Shown one piece after another: positions 1-7,495 of a DNA stretch of 35,566 bases (its first letter is position 1; each line of letters opens with the position of its first letter). A program made the position numbers and the translations under genes. Origin of the DNA: Oscillospiraceae bacterium (GTDB lineage: Bacteria; Bacillota; Clostridia; Oscillospirales; CAG-272). Where the stretch lies: NCBI GenBank assembly GCA_015064245.1, contig SVSQ01000012.1, positions 1 to 35,566 on the forward strand. The letters run 5' to 3'. Under the pieces are notes generated by a model. It searched no databases, was not told where the DNA came from, and saw only the letters and a program-made list of their open reading frames with translations.

Positions 1-168
1 GTCCTCCCGGCAGGCGTCTGCCTGCAGAGGATCAATTAGTTTGCGTAAGCAGAGGGTTTTATGGAGATTTTTTAGGGAGGAGCAAGCCCCTCCCCTACGA
101 ATTGCTAAAGCAATCCTTTAAACTCACCGAAAAACACAATTTATCAGTTACATAATGTGACATAGCCC
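1..168. repeat. Partial copy (truncated by window edge) of a palindromic intergenic element, near-identical to 27754..27919
   Basis: cctcccggcaggcgtctgcctgcagagga...cctacgaattgctaaagcaatcctttaaactcaccgaaaaacacaatttatcagttacataatgtgacatagccc occurs at both sites with only a handful of differences. Confidence 0.95.
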
Positions 169-2099
169 TATTTAAAAATTTCTCCGTTTCTGAAGTCTCT
201 CCATACGTTTTCAAACACTCCGCCGCCTTCGGGAAGAGGGCGGACGTCGCGCCAAACATAGCTTTGATCTAACCCGCAAACGCGGGTTTCCTGGATCCTG
301 CCGTCAAGTGTGCCGGTATCCTCAGTGAATCTCAGAAGCGAATTGAAGTCTGAAATGCTGTCAAGATAAATAGCCGAGCCTCTGGACGCTCCGCCGTTTT
401 CGGCGTAATCGAGCATAGCGCCAAGGTACGCGTATTGAGTTTTCAGAGAATCGTAAAGACGGTAAGCCTCGAACAATTCCTTCCGTGAAGATACGCTCAC
501 CGTATCAAAATAGCTTGAAAGGGCGTTTGAAAGCTCCTGTCTCATAGAAGAGATCTGCTCAAGATTTCGGATAGCCGCGGCGCAGTCGCTCATTTTCGAG
601 GTGTAACGAATTCGCATATCGGTAACGCTGTTTTCGGATTTACTAAATAGCTTTGCGGCTTCCGAAAGGTGAGTCGCAAGCACTTTTTCAAGGTATGGGA
701 CAGCGTTGTCCTCGGCGGGAAGAGTGTTTTCGATGTTAGAAGAGATATATAGCGCGGCGCGCAAAGCTCCGACCTGACCTGCGTTCAGGGCGCTTCCGCC
801 CGGACGTTTAATGCCGTGAGTTCCCGCCGCTTCGCCTATGACGAACAAACCCGCAACCGAGGTTTTCCACCAGATGTCCGTGGAAACGCCGCCGTTTGAG
901 TGCTGGGCGCAGAGGGCGATCTCAAGCTTCTCCTTCTCAAGATCGACGCCCTTTGAAAGGTAAAGCTGATATGCAGGCTCGTTCATAAAACGCAGACGCT
1001 CGATAGGCGTACCAAAGCAAGCCTGCGCGGCTTTTAGGTAGTCGCGGGCTTCGGCATCAAGAGCGTCGAAGTCAAGAGACGCGGCGCATCCGGGATTTTG
1101 AGTGTAATCAAGATAAACTCTGCGTTTTTTGACCGAGCATTCGTACCAGACCAGAAGGTCGATGACGGAAGAGCCGTTCTTTGCCTTGCTTGAATCAAAG
1201 GGCCACTCGTAGCCTTTTCGGAAAAGCAAAGAGAGAGATTTACTGTTTTCAATGAAATATTCTGTCAGAAATTCGCGCTCATTTCCTGCCTCGTCAACGG
1301 ATATCATTCGTGGAAGCACCTGCATATAAGTTCCCGAAACGTTCCAACGGGGTGCGATGGAAGCGAGTCCGTACTGCCATTCGGTGAGGTTCTTTCCGTA
1401 AGCTCCCGCGTCAAGCGCAAGGGAGATGGCGCCGTTTTGAGATTCGGGGAAAACGGATGCCGCGTACATTCCTGCAGGACCGCCCGTCGCTAAGATCAGA
1501 GCGTTGAAGAGGAAAAAGCATGGAGCGCAGTTCTCGTTTTTGTTAAGAGCCAACAGCGCGATAGCCTTACCGCTATCGTCGGTTACGATTTTTATCGCCA
1601 AAAAGCCGTCGAAGATCGGTATCCTTGCTTCGGTCACGGCGTTTTCAAGCTTTTCAGTCATCAGCTTTGAGGTCAGAGGGCCTGCGGATGTAGCGCGGGA
1701 ACGCTTATCGTGGTCTGTCTTGTAACCAACGAACTCGCCAAGCTTGTTCATTGGAAAGGGAACGCCAAGCTCCGTAAGGTGCATAAAGCACCGCGCGGAC
1801 ATCGCCGCTTCAGCGTAAGCGGAGTCGCCGTCGGTACAGCCGCCGCTGAAGATATCCTTTCCCATATCGAAGGTGGAGTCCGCGACAGATCCGCTGAGAC
1901 TGAGCTTATAATACGTCTGCTTGTCCGAGCCGGTATTTCTGGACGTACCCATCAGTCTGCCTTCTGTCAAGACGGCGGGCTTTCTTCCGTTTTTGTGAAG
2001 CTGAAGCGCGGCGTTGTAGCCTGAAGCTCCGCTTCCGACCACCAGAACGTCGGTGGTGATAAGGCAGGCTTTTTCGCCGTTTACCATAATTTCGCGCAT
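168..2099 (-). CDS. FAD-dependent oxidoreductase, fumarate reductase/succinate dehydrogenase flavoprotein-like (listed ORF extends to 2156; start placed at MREIMVNG behind AAAGGAG)
   Basis: N-terminal VLVVGSGASGYNAALQL dinucleotide-binding motif; C-terminal HSNGGVSTD...GLFVIGEAAGTHGIKRPGGSALNAG typical of the family. Confidence 0.9.
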   Translation of the reverse strand: MREIMVNGEKACLITTDVLVVGSGASGYNAALQLHKNGRKPAVLTEGRLMGTSRNTGSDKQTYYKLSLSGSVADSTFDMGKDIFSGGCTDGDSAYAEAAMSARCFMHLTELGVPFPMNKLGEFVGYKTDHDKRSRATSAGPLTSKLMTEKLENAVTEARIPIFDGFLAIKIVTDDSGKAIALLALNKNENCAPCFFLFNALILATGGPAGMYAASVFPESQNGAISLALDAGAYGKNLTEWQYGLASIAPRWNVSGTYMQVLPRMISVDEAGNEREFLTEYFIENSKSLSLLFRKGYEWPFDSSKAKNGSSVIDLLVWYECSVKKRRVYLDYTQNPGCAASLDFDALDAEARDYLKAAQACFGTPIERLRFMNEPAYQLYLSKGVDLEKEKLEIALCAQHSNGGVSTDIWWKTSVAGLFVIGEAAGTHGIKRPGGSALNAGQVGALRAALYISSNIENTLPAEDNAVPYLEKVLATHLSEAAKLFSKSENSVTDMRIRYTSKMSDCAAAIRNLEQISSMRQELSNALSSYFDTVSVSSRKELFEAYRLYDSLKTQYAYLGAMLDYAENGGASRGSAIYLDSISDFNSLLRFTEDTGTLDGRIQETRVCGLDQSYVWRDVRPLPEGGGVFENVWRDFRNGEIFK

Positions 2100-2124
2100 T
2101 GTGGGTGAGCTCCTTTCGTGAACG

Positions 2125-2880
2125 TCACAGCTTTTGAATGTGCATACCGCCGTCAACTATTATCGATTCTCCCGTGGTGTAGCCGAAGGTGCCGTCGGAA
2201 AGCGCCATGACCGCCTTTGCGATATCCTCGGGATAGCCCCAGCGTCCCTGGGGAACGAGTCCGCCGCCGATCAGCGCGTCGTATTTGTCCTTGACCTTCT
2301 CCGTCATTTCGGTGTAGATTATGCCAGGGCAGATCTCGTTTACGGGGATACCTTCGCTTGAAAGTCTGTCCGCGAACAGCTTAGTCATCATTGAAACCCC
2401 TGCCTTGGATATGCAGTACTCCGCGCGGTTGACCGAGCTGGTGTAAGCTGAGATGGAGGAGATGTTGACGATGTAACCCCTAACTCCGTTTTCGGGCTCT
2501 TGAGCGCGCATTACGTTTGCCACAGACTGGGTGAGGAAAAACGTTCCCTTGGAGTTTATGGACATAACGTAATCGTAGCTTTCCTCAGTCATTTCCAGCA
2601 TATCGGCGCGCACCTTTGGAGCAACGCCCGCGACGTTTACGAGAACGTCGATCCGTCCGTATTTATTTACGGCGCTTTCAACTAACGCCGCGCGGGCGTC
2701 GCTTGAGGAAAGATCGCCTTGAACGTAGGTGAATCTATCCCCGAAACGCTCAAATTTGTCTTTTACCGACTCGTAATCACGTCGGTTCATTCCGACGACC
2801 GCGTAGCCTTTGTTAATAAAACTCTCGGTGACGGCGTAGCCTATTCCGCCCGCCGCGCCGGTTACTATTGCGACTTTCAT
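2125..2880 (-). CDS. Short-chain dehydrogenase/reductase (FabG/BaiA-like SDR)
   Basis: TGAAGGIG cofactor motif, NVAGVAP, YCISKAG catalytic YxxxK, C-terminal IIVDGGMH. Confidence 0.93.
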   Translation of the reverse strand: MKVAIVTGAAGGIGYAVTESFINKGYAVVGMNRRDYESVKDKFERFGDRFTYVQGDLSSSDARAALVESAVNKYGRIDVLVNVAGVAPKVRADMLEMTEESYDYVMSINSKGTFFLTQSVANVMRAQEPENGVRGYIVNISSISAYTSSVNRAEYCISKAGVSMMTKLFADRLSSEGIPVNEICPGIIYTEMTEKVKDKYDALIGGGLVPQGRWGYPEDIAKAVMALSDGTFGYTTGESIIVDGGMHIQKL

Positions 2881-2901
2881 AATGATAGTTCCTTTCTTAC
2901 G

Positions 2902-4227
2902 TCAGGTGCAGAGCTTTTTGTATATTGGAGCGTAAACGCCGCCGTCACGGATAACACAGCCAGGAGTTCCGCCGGGCTTTCTCATTATCTCACTGCACTT
3001 TCCGCAGGTTATGCACATTTTGTTTGGCGCAATGCCGTTTCCGTTTACAACGTCTTTAGCGACGTCGGGATATGCAAGCGTCTCTCTGCCGTAACCCGCA
3101 AACGCGAATCCGCCCTTTTCGATGTAACCCGCGGCAACGTCTGCGGATGCGCTACCGAGGAAGCTGAGTCCTGAGCTTATGATCGGAACGTCACCTGCGG
3201 CGTCGGCGGTGATCTCAGCGATTCCGTCAAGCATACGCTTGACTCCGACGATGGGCGCCTCGGGCTGCTCGTACGGTCCCATAGCGAAGGGACGGTTGAC
3301 GTGAGGATTGACGTAAGGGTTGCCCATGGTGATGTTTATGAGAGGTACTCCCGCCGCGATGAGGAGACGGACGAGCTGCTTTGCCTCGGTGAAATCGGGA
3401 GTGATGCCCTGACCTTCGTTGACTCCGAAACCGTAAGGGTACTCAAATCCGTCGTAGGCGTTCATTCTGGTCGTTACGATGAAGTCGCTTCCGCAAGCTG
3501 CGACTGCGCCCTTGACCGAGTCGAGAAGCAGACGTGTTCTGTTCTCAAATGAACCGCCGTACTTACTGTTTTCGCGAGTGAAGGCGGAGAGCGTTTCGCA
3601 GAGCAGATATCTGTGACAGCTCTTGATGTCCGCGCCGTCGAAGCCCGCTTTTTCCGCGAGCATCGCGCCCGCGATCAGCTTTTCAGATATTCTGTCCAGC
3701 TGATCGTCGCTGAGGATGCGGCTTTTATCGATGGGACTAACCTTTTCAAAAATGGGATTGTTGTACGCGATCAGAGGCGCGGGAACGCCCTCGGGCTTGC
3801 TGTATCTTCCCGAGTGGGTGAGCTGACAGATAACAAGGGGCTCGTATCCGTTTTTCTTTAAACATTCCTCTTTTATGTCGTGTACCGCTTTTGCAAAGCA
3901 GTCCGTATTTTTCGGAGTTATGTAGAGCTGACGGGGATTTGCCCTGCCTTCCTGCATAACGGCTGTAGCCTCGAACCAGATTATGCCGGGACCGCCGTTT
4001 GCGAAACGGTTATAACGCCTTATAGTGAGCTCGTCCGGCTCTCCCGTTTTCGTACCGTCACAGCCTTCCATTGCTTGGTAAACGAAGCGGTTATTTACAG
4101 TCTTATTATTTATAGTAAGCTTTTGTCCGAGAACGGCTGATGTGTTTTCCGATACGGGAAGTGTGATTCCGTTCTCACGGCAGATGGCTTCAAGCTCTTC
4201 CTTTGAACGCGGTACAGAGTATTTCAT
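2902..4227 (-). CDS. NADH:flavin oxidoreductase (Old Yellow Enzyme-like) with C-terminal Cys cluster
   Basis: TIM-barrel OYE features (NRFVYQAMEGCDG, GFDGADIKSCHRYLLCETLS, YGGSFENRTRLLLD, CITCGKCSEIM). Confidence 0.92.
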   Translation of the reverse strand: MKYSVPRSKEELEAICRENGITLPVSENTSAVLGQKLTINNKTVNNRFVYQAMEGCDGTKTGEPDELTIRRYNRFANGGPGIIWFEATAVMQEGRANPRQLYITPKNTDCFAKAVHDIKEECLKKNGYEPLVICQLTHSGRYSKPEGVPAPLIAYNNPIFEKVSPIDKSRILSDDQLDRISEKLIAGAMLAEKAGFDGADIKSCHRYLLCETLSAFTRENSKYGGSFENRTRLLLDSVKGAVAACGSDFIVTTRMNAYDGFEYPYGFGVNEGQGITPDFTEAKQLVRLLIAAGVPLINITMGNPYVNPHVNRPFAMGPYEQPEAPIVGVKRMLDGIAEITADAAGDVPIISSGLSFLGSASADVAAGYIEKGGFAFAGYGRETLAYPDVAKDVVNGNGIAPNKMCITCGKCSEIMRKPGGTPGCVIRDGGVYAPIYKKLCT

Positions 4228-4267
4228 AATTATGTTCCTTTCTCCGTGAAGATAATTGTGTAAGTAA

Positions 4268-4297
4268 ATTATACACCAAGTAGGATATAAAAGTCAA
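4268..4297 (-). promoter_or_regulatory. Putative sigma-A promoter of the flavoprotein/SDR/OYE operon
   Basis: minus strand TTGACT - 18 nt - TATAAT. Confidence 0.6.
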
Positions 4298-4425
4298 GTT
4301 AAAAGTTAGCGTAAGCGAAAATTTGCGTTTGTTTTTTCATCTGGTTATATAAAAAACATTAAATGTGATTATTTAAATAATGCCAAAAACGTTGTATAAT
4401 TTTTACAGAATATAAAATGAGGTAC

Positions 4426-4490
4426 AAAAGTTTGAAAACAAATTTTCAAACGCAGCCTTTTGGCGTAAGAAAGGAAGAGTCATAAATATG
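4426..4490 (+). promoter_or_regulatory. Conserved palindromic leader (copy 1) running into the pyridoxamine kinase start codon
   Basis: AAAAGTTTGAAAACAAATTTTCAAAC ... GGCGTAAG ... GTCATAAATATG; matched by minus-strand 13504..13448. Confidence 0.75.
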
Positions 4491-5321
4491 TCATACAAAA
4501 AAGTTTTAACTATTCAGGATATCTCCTGCGTCGGTCAGTGCTCCCTTACTGTGGCGCTGCCTGTGATCTCAGCTTGCGGAATTGAGACCTGCGTTCTGCC
4601 CTCTGCGGTACTTTCAACTCATACCGCTGGCTTTACGGGCTACACCTTCCGCGATCTGACTGAGGATATGCCTGCGATCAAGGACCACTGGGTGAAAGAG
4701 GGGATAGCCTTTGACGCGATATATACGGGTTATCTTGGAAGCACGAAGCAGATAGATTACGTTTCCGATATTTTTGATGCAGTCGGAAAAGAGGGTGCGT
4801 TGAAGATTGTCGATCCCGCTATGGCTGATAATGGCAAGCTTTATTACGGATTCGATGACGCCTTCGTTCAGGCTATGAAGAAGCTCTGCGCCAAGGCTGA
4901 CTATCTCGTTCCCAACATTACCGAGGCTTGCTTCCTTACCGACAGCGAGTACAAGACTGAATACGACAAAGCTTACGTCGACGCTCTGCTTGAAAAGCTT
5001 TCAGCTCTCGGAAGCAAGAACATAATTCTGACCGGCGTTTCCTATCGCGAGGGTAAGACGGGAGTAGTAGTTTTTGAAGACGGCGAGTACAAATATTACG
5101 AGCATGATAAACATTCAAAGGGCTGTCACGGAACCGGAGATATTTACGCTTCTGCGTTTGTGGGTGCGATCGTTCGCGGTAAAAGCGCTTACGATGCGGC
5201 TAAGATCGCGGCAGACTACGTTCTGGCTTGTATCATCTCCACGCAGGAGGAAGACAACCACTGGTATGGCGCAAAGTTCGAAACTTCCTTAGGCAAGCTG
5301 ATCGAAATGGTAAACTCTTAA
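4488..5321 (+). CDS. Pyridoxamine/pyridoxal kinase (PdxY/PdxK-like, ribokinase fold)
   Basis: QDISCVGQCSLTVALPVISACG, DPAMADNGKLY, LVPNITEACFLT, HGTGDIYASAFVGAI. Confidence 0.92.
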   Translation: MSYKKVLTIQDISCVGQCSLTVALPVISACGIETCVLPSAVLSTHTAGFTGYTFRDLTEDMPAIKDHWVKEGIAFDAIYTGYLGSTKQIDYVSDIFDAVGKEGALKIVDPAMADNGKLYYGFDDAFVQAMKKLCAKADYLVPNITEACFLTDSEYKTEYDKAYVDALLEKLSALGSKNIILTGVSYREGKTGVVVFEDGEYKYYEHDKHSKGCHGTGDIYASAFVGAIVRGKSAYDAAKIAADYVLACIISTQEEDNHWYGAKFETSLGKLIEMVNS

Positions 5322-5360
5322 AAAGAGATACGGTCGCTTTTGAAAAAGCTCCGCAAAACG

Positions 5361-5404
5361 TCTCTTCTGCCAATAGCAAAAACTATAGGCAGAAGAGATT
5401 TTTT
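5361..5404 (+). terminator. Rho-independent terminator after pyridoxamine kinase
   Basis: TCTCTTCTGCC-loop-GGCAGAAGAGA-TTTTTT. Confidence 0.9.
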
Positions 5405-5423
5405 ATGGTTTTCTTTGAAAAAC

Positions 5424-5452
5424 TTGACATTCGTATAGCGGTATGATATACT
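5424..5452 (+). promoter_or_regulatory. Putative sigma-A promoter
   Basis: TTGACA - 17 nt - TATACT. Confidence 0.75.
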
Positions 5453-5463
5453 GATTTCAAAGA

Positions 5464-6114
5464 ATGAAAGTGAGACAAGTGCAAATGAGATTGGATTACA
5501 TATTAACTAACTTTTTAGGCGTGCTTTACAACGTCGTTATTCTCGGCGGAGGCGCGCTCATTGTCATAATCGCCTTTTTACTTCTTTGTTCATTTATCGT
5601 CACTGTTATCAAGCGTCTGTCATTTTTCGGAAAGATAGGGCGCATTTGCAAAAAGCGCGGCTTTGACTTCGTTATCCGCAACCGCATTCGCTCTATATTC
5701 AAGCGCGAAGAGGCTGATATTGAAATAGACACGGGTGCGAAAAAATATCGGATTTTTGTTTTGACCACGGTTTTTAAGCGCACCCGTTATCATTTTGAGG
5801 ACGGCAAAGTTCGGCTTTTCCGCAAAGGCATTATATTTAATTTTGCAAACCGCACGATGGGCAGAAATATTGGAAATTTGAGTTCGAAAATGTCCGTAGG
5901 ATTGATTGAAAATAAATTCATTACATTCAAAAATTACGAATTCCCAACTCCCGAAAAGAACGAAGAGCTTATCCTCTGCGTTTTCCCCATTCCCCTTATG
6001 CTGACTGTGACCGACGGAAACAAGCTCAGCCAGCTTTATAACGGCGATAAGCTCACCCCCGACGTGACAATTCGTTCGGGAAAAGGTCTGAGAGAGTTTC
6101 TTGGCACTATATAA
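5464..6114 (+). CDS. Hypothetical protein with one N-terminal TM segment (start may be 5485)
   Basis: ORF with its own promoter and terminator; hydrophobic NVVILGGGALIVIIAFLLLCSFIVTVI. Confidence 0.75.
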   Translation: MKVRQVQMRLDYILTNFLGVLYNVVILGGGALIVIIAFLLLCSFIVTVIKRLSFFGKIGRICKKRGFDFVIRNRIRSIFKREEADIEIDTGAKKYRIFVLTTVFKRTRYHFEDGKVRLFRKGIIFNFANRTMGRNIGNLSSKMSVGLIENKFITFKNYEFPTPEKNEELILCVFPIPLMLTVTDGNKLSQLYNGDKLTPDVTIRSGKGLREFLGTI

Positions 6115-6121
6115 TAAAAAA

Positions 6122-6142
6122 CGCCCGATAGGGCATTTTTTA
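6122..6142 (+). terminator. Short terminator hairpin
   Basis: GCCCgataGGGCaTTTTTT. Confidence 0.65.
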
Positions 6143-6246
6143 TTATATAGTATAAATTCTACATAAATCCATTATTGCCTGCAGGCGCTCGCCTGCCGCC
6201 CTGTAGGGCGTTTTTTTGTTTTAAAATCTTTACTTGTAAGCGAGAT

Positions 6247-6409
6247 GAACGCACGAATTTTAGCCTTCTCCAGTGGGAGAAGGGGGACCATCGCAGATGG
6301 TGGATGAGGTGTAAAAAGAGAGTTTAAATGCTATAGAACACCTCATCCGTCGCTCGTTCCTCGCGCCACCTTCTCCCACTGGAGAAGGCTTTCCTTAATT
6401 TGTGCGTCA
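6247..6409. repeat. Palindromic intergenic element (GCCTTCTCCAGTGGGAGAAGG type)
   Basis: left arm GAACGCACGAATTTTAGCCTTCTCCAGTGGGAGAAGG; right arm CCTTCTCCCACTGGAGAAGGCTTTCCTTAATTTGTGCGTC; inner GGATGAGGTGT/ACACCTCATCC. Confidence 0.9.
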
Positions 6410-6433
6410 CATCACTAACCGCTAATACTATTC

Positions 6434-7345
6434 CTAAAACTTCTCTCTGTGCTTTTCAAAGAAATCGTGGTAGATGCGAACGTTTTTGAGCTCCGTCCAA
6501 TGTTTCGGGGTTACGGGAACGCTGTCGAGATCGTAGATCTTCGCGCCCTTCATAGCAAGCAGAAAAGGGCTGTGGGTGGAGATGATAAGCTGACATCCAT
6601 AGAACCGAGCGGCGTTTTCCAGATACTCCGCGAGCTGGAGCTGGTATTCGGATGAAAGACTGTTTTCGGGCTCGTCCAGCAGGTATATGGAGTTTTCGCG
6701 AATCTCGTTCATAAAGAACGCCAGCGCGTTTTCGCCGTTGCTCTTCAGATTCAATTCGGTTCGAAGCTTTGGGGAGGTATACTGAGTTCGGCTCTGGCGC
6801 TTCATATCCTGTCTGCGTTTGAATTCCGCATAATCGTCAAGGCTTTTTAGCTGATAGGGATTATGCTTAAAATCTTCCTTGACGCTGTTATATTCGTCAA
6901 AAAGCTCGTGTCGGCGAATGTCAACACCTTCGTTTATGGCGCGGATATTCAGCATAAAATCAAAAACGTCGTCGCTCGAGATGAATTTGCTTCCGCGGGG
7001 AATATCTCTTGCATAGGTATCAAGCTTATAATTGCAGAGGTTGATATACTTTCTGAAATACGGTGTCATATTAAGATTTGTCGTGCGGTTCATTCTGAGC
7101 TTTTCGCACATCAGATTGAGAAGCGTGGATTTTCCCGAACCGTTATTTCCGTAAAAAATAGTTATAGGCTCGAATTCGATGACAGGCACTCTCTTGTAAT
7201 TGAACACCTTGAAGGGATAGACGTTCTGGGAATAGCATGATTGGTCGAGCTCGTATAACCTGCGGTCGGGATCCGGATCAAAGCCTAAAACGCAGTCGGA
7301 TTCCTCTTTGTCATTCGGAATACGAAAATATTTCAAATATACCAT
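6434..7345 (-). CDS. AAA family ATPase (ABC-type P-loop), stand-alone
   Basis: Walker A GNNGSGKST, Walker B IYLLDEPENSLS, ISTHSPF H-loop; start at MVYLKYF behind GAGGTGG. Confidence 0.9.
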   Translation of the reverse strand: MVYLKYFRIPNDKEESDCVLGFDPDPDRRLYELDQSCYSQNVYPFKVFNYKRVPVIEFEPITIFYGNNGSGKSTLLNLMCEKLRMNRTTNLNMTPYFRKYINLCNYKLDTYARDIPRGSKFISSDDVFDFMLNIRAINEGVDIRRHELFDEYNSVKEDFKHNPYQLKSLDDYAEFKRRQDMKRQSRTQYTSPKLRTELNLKSNGENALAFFMNEIRENSIYLLDEPENSLSSEYQLQLAEYLENAARFYGCQLIISTHSPFLLAMKGAKIYDLDSVPVTPKHWTELKNVRIYHDFFEKHREKF

Positions 7346-7373
7346 AAAACCACCTCGAAAGTATTGTGGTATA

Positions 7374-7402
7374 ATTATAACATAGTCGGTAATAGAAGTC
7401 AA
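7374..7402 (-). promoter_or_regulatory. Putative promoter of AAA ATPase
   Basis: minus strand TTGACT - 17 nt - TATAAT. Confidence 0.65.
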
Positions 7403-7428
7403 TATATAATGAAAATAAAGCAATTCTA

Positions 7429-7456
7429 TTGACAAATCCGGGAAAAATGGTATAAT
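7429..7456 (+). promoter_or_regulatory. Putative promoter of the PL8-type lyase
   Basis: TTGACA - 16 nt - TATAAT. Confidence 0.7.
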
Positions 7457-7495
7457 AAATACATACAGTTATATTCAGAAAGGATCGAGCATTTT

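Noticed and set aside
6434-7345. Anti-phage defence system built on the AAA ATPase
   Set aside because: No nuclease, TOPRIM, methylase or other effector partner adjacent; stand-alone ABC-like AAA ATPases of this kind are common.
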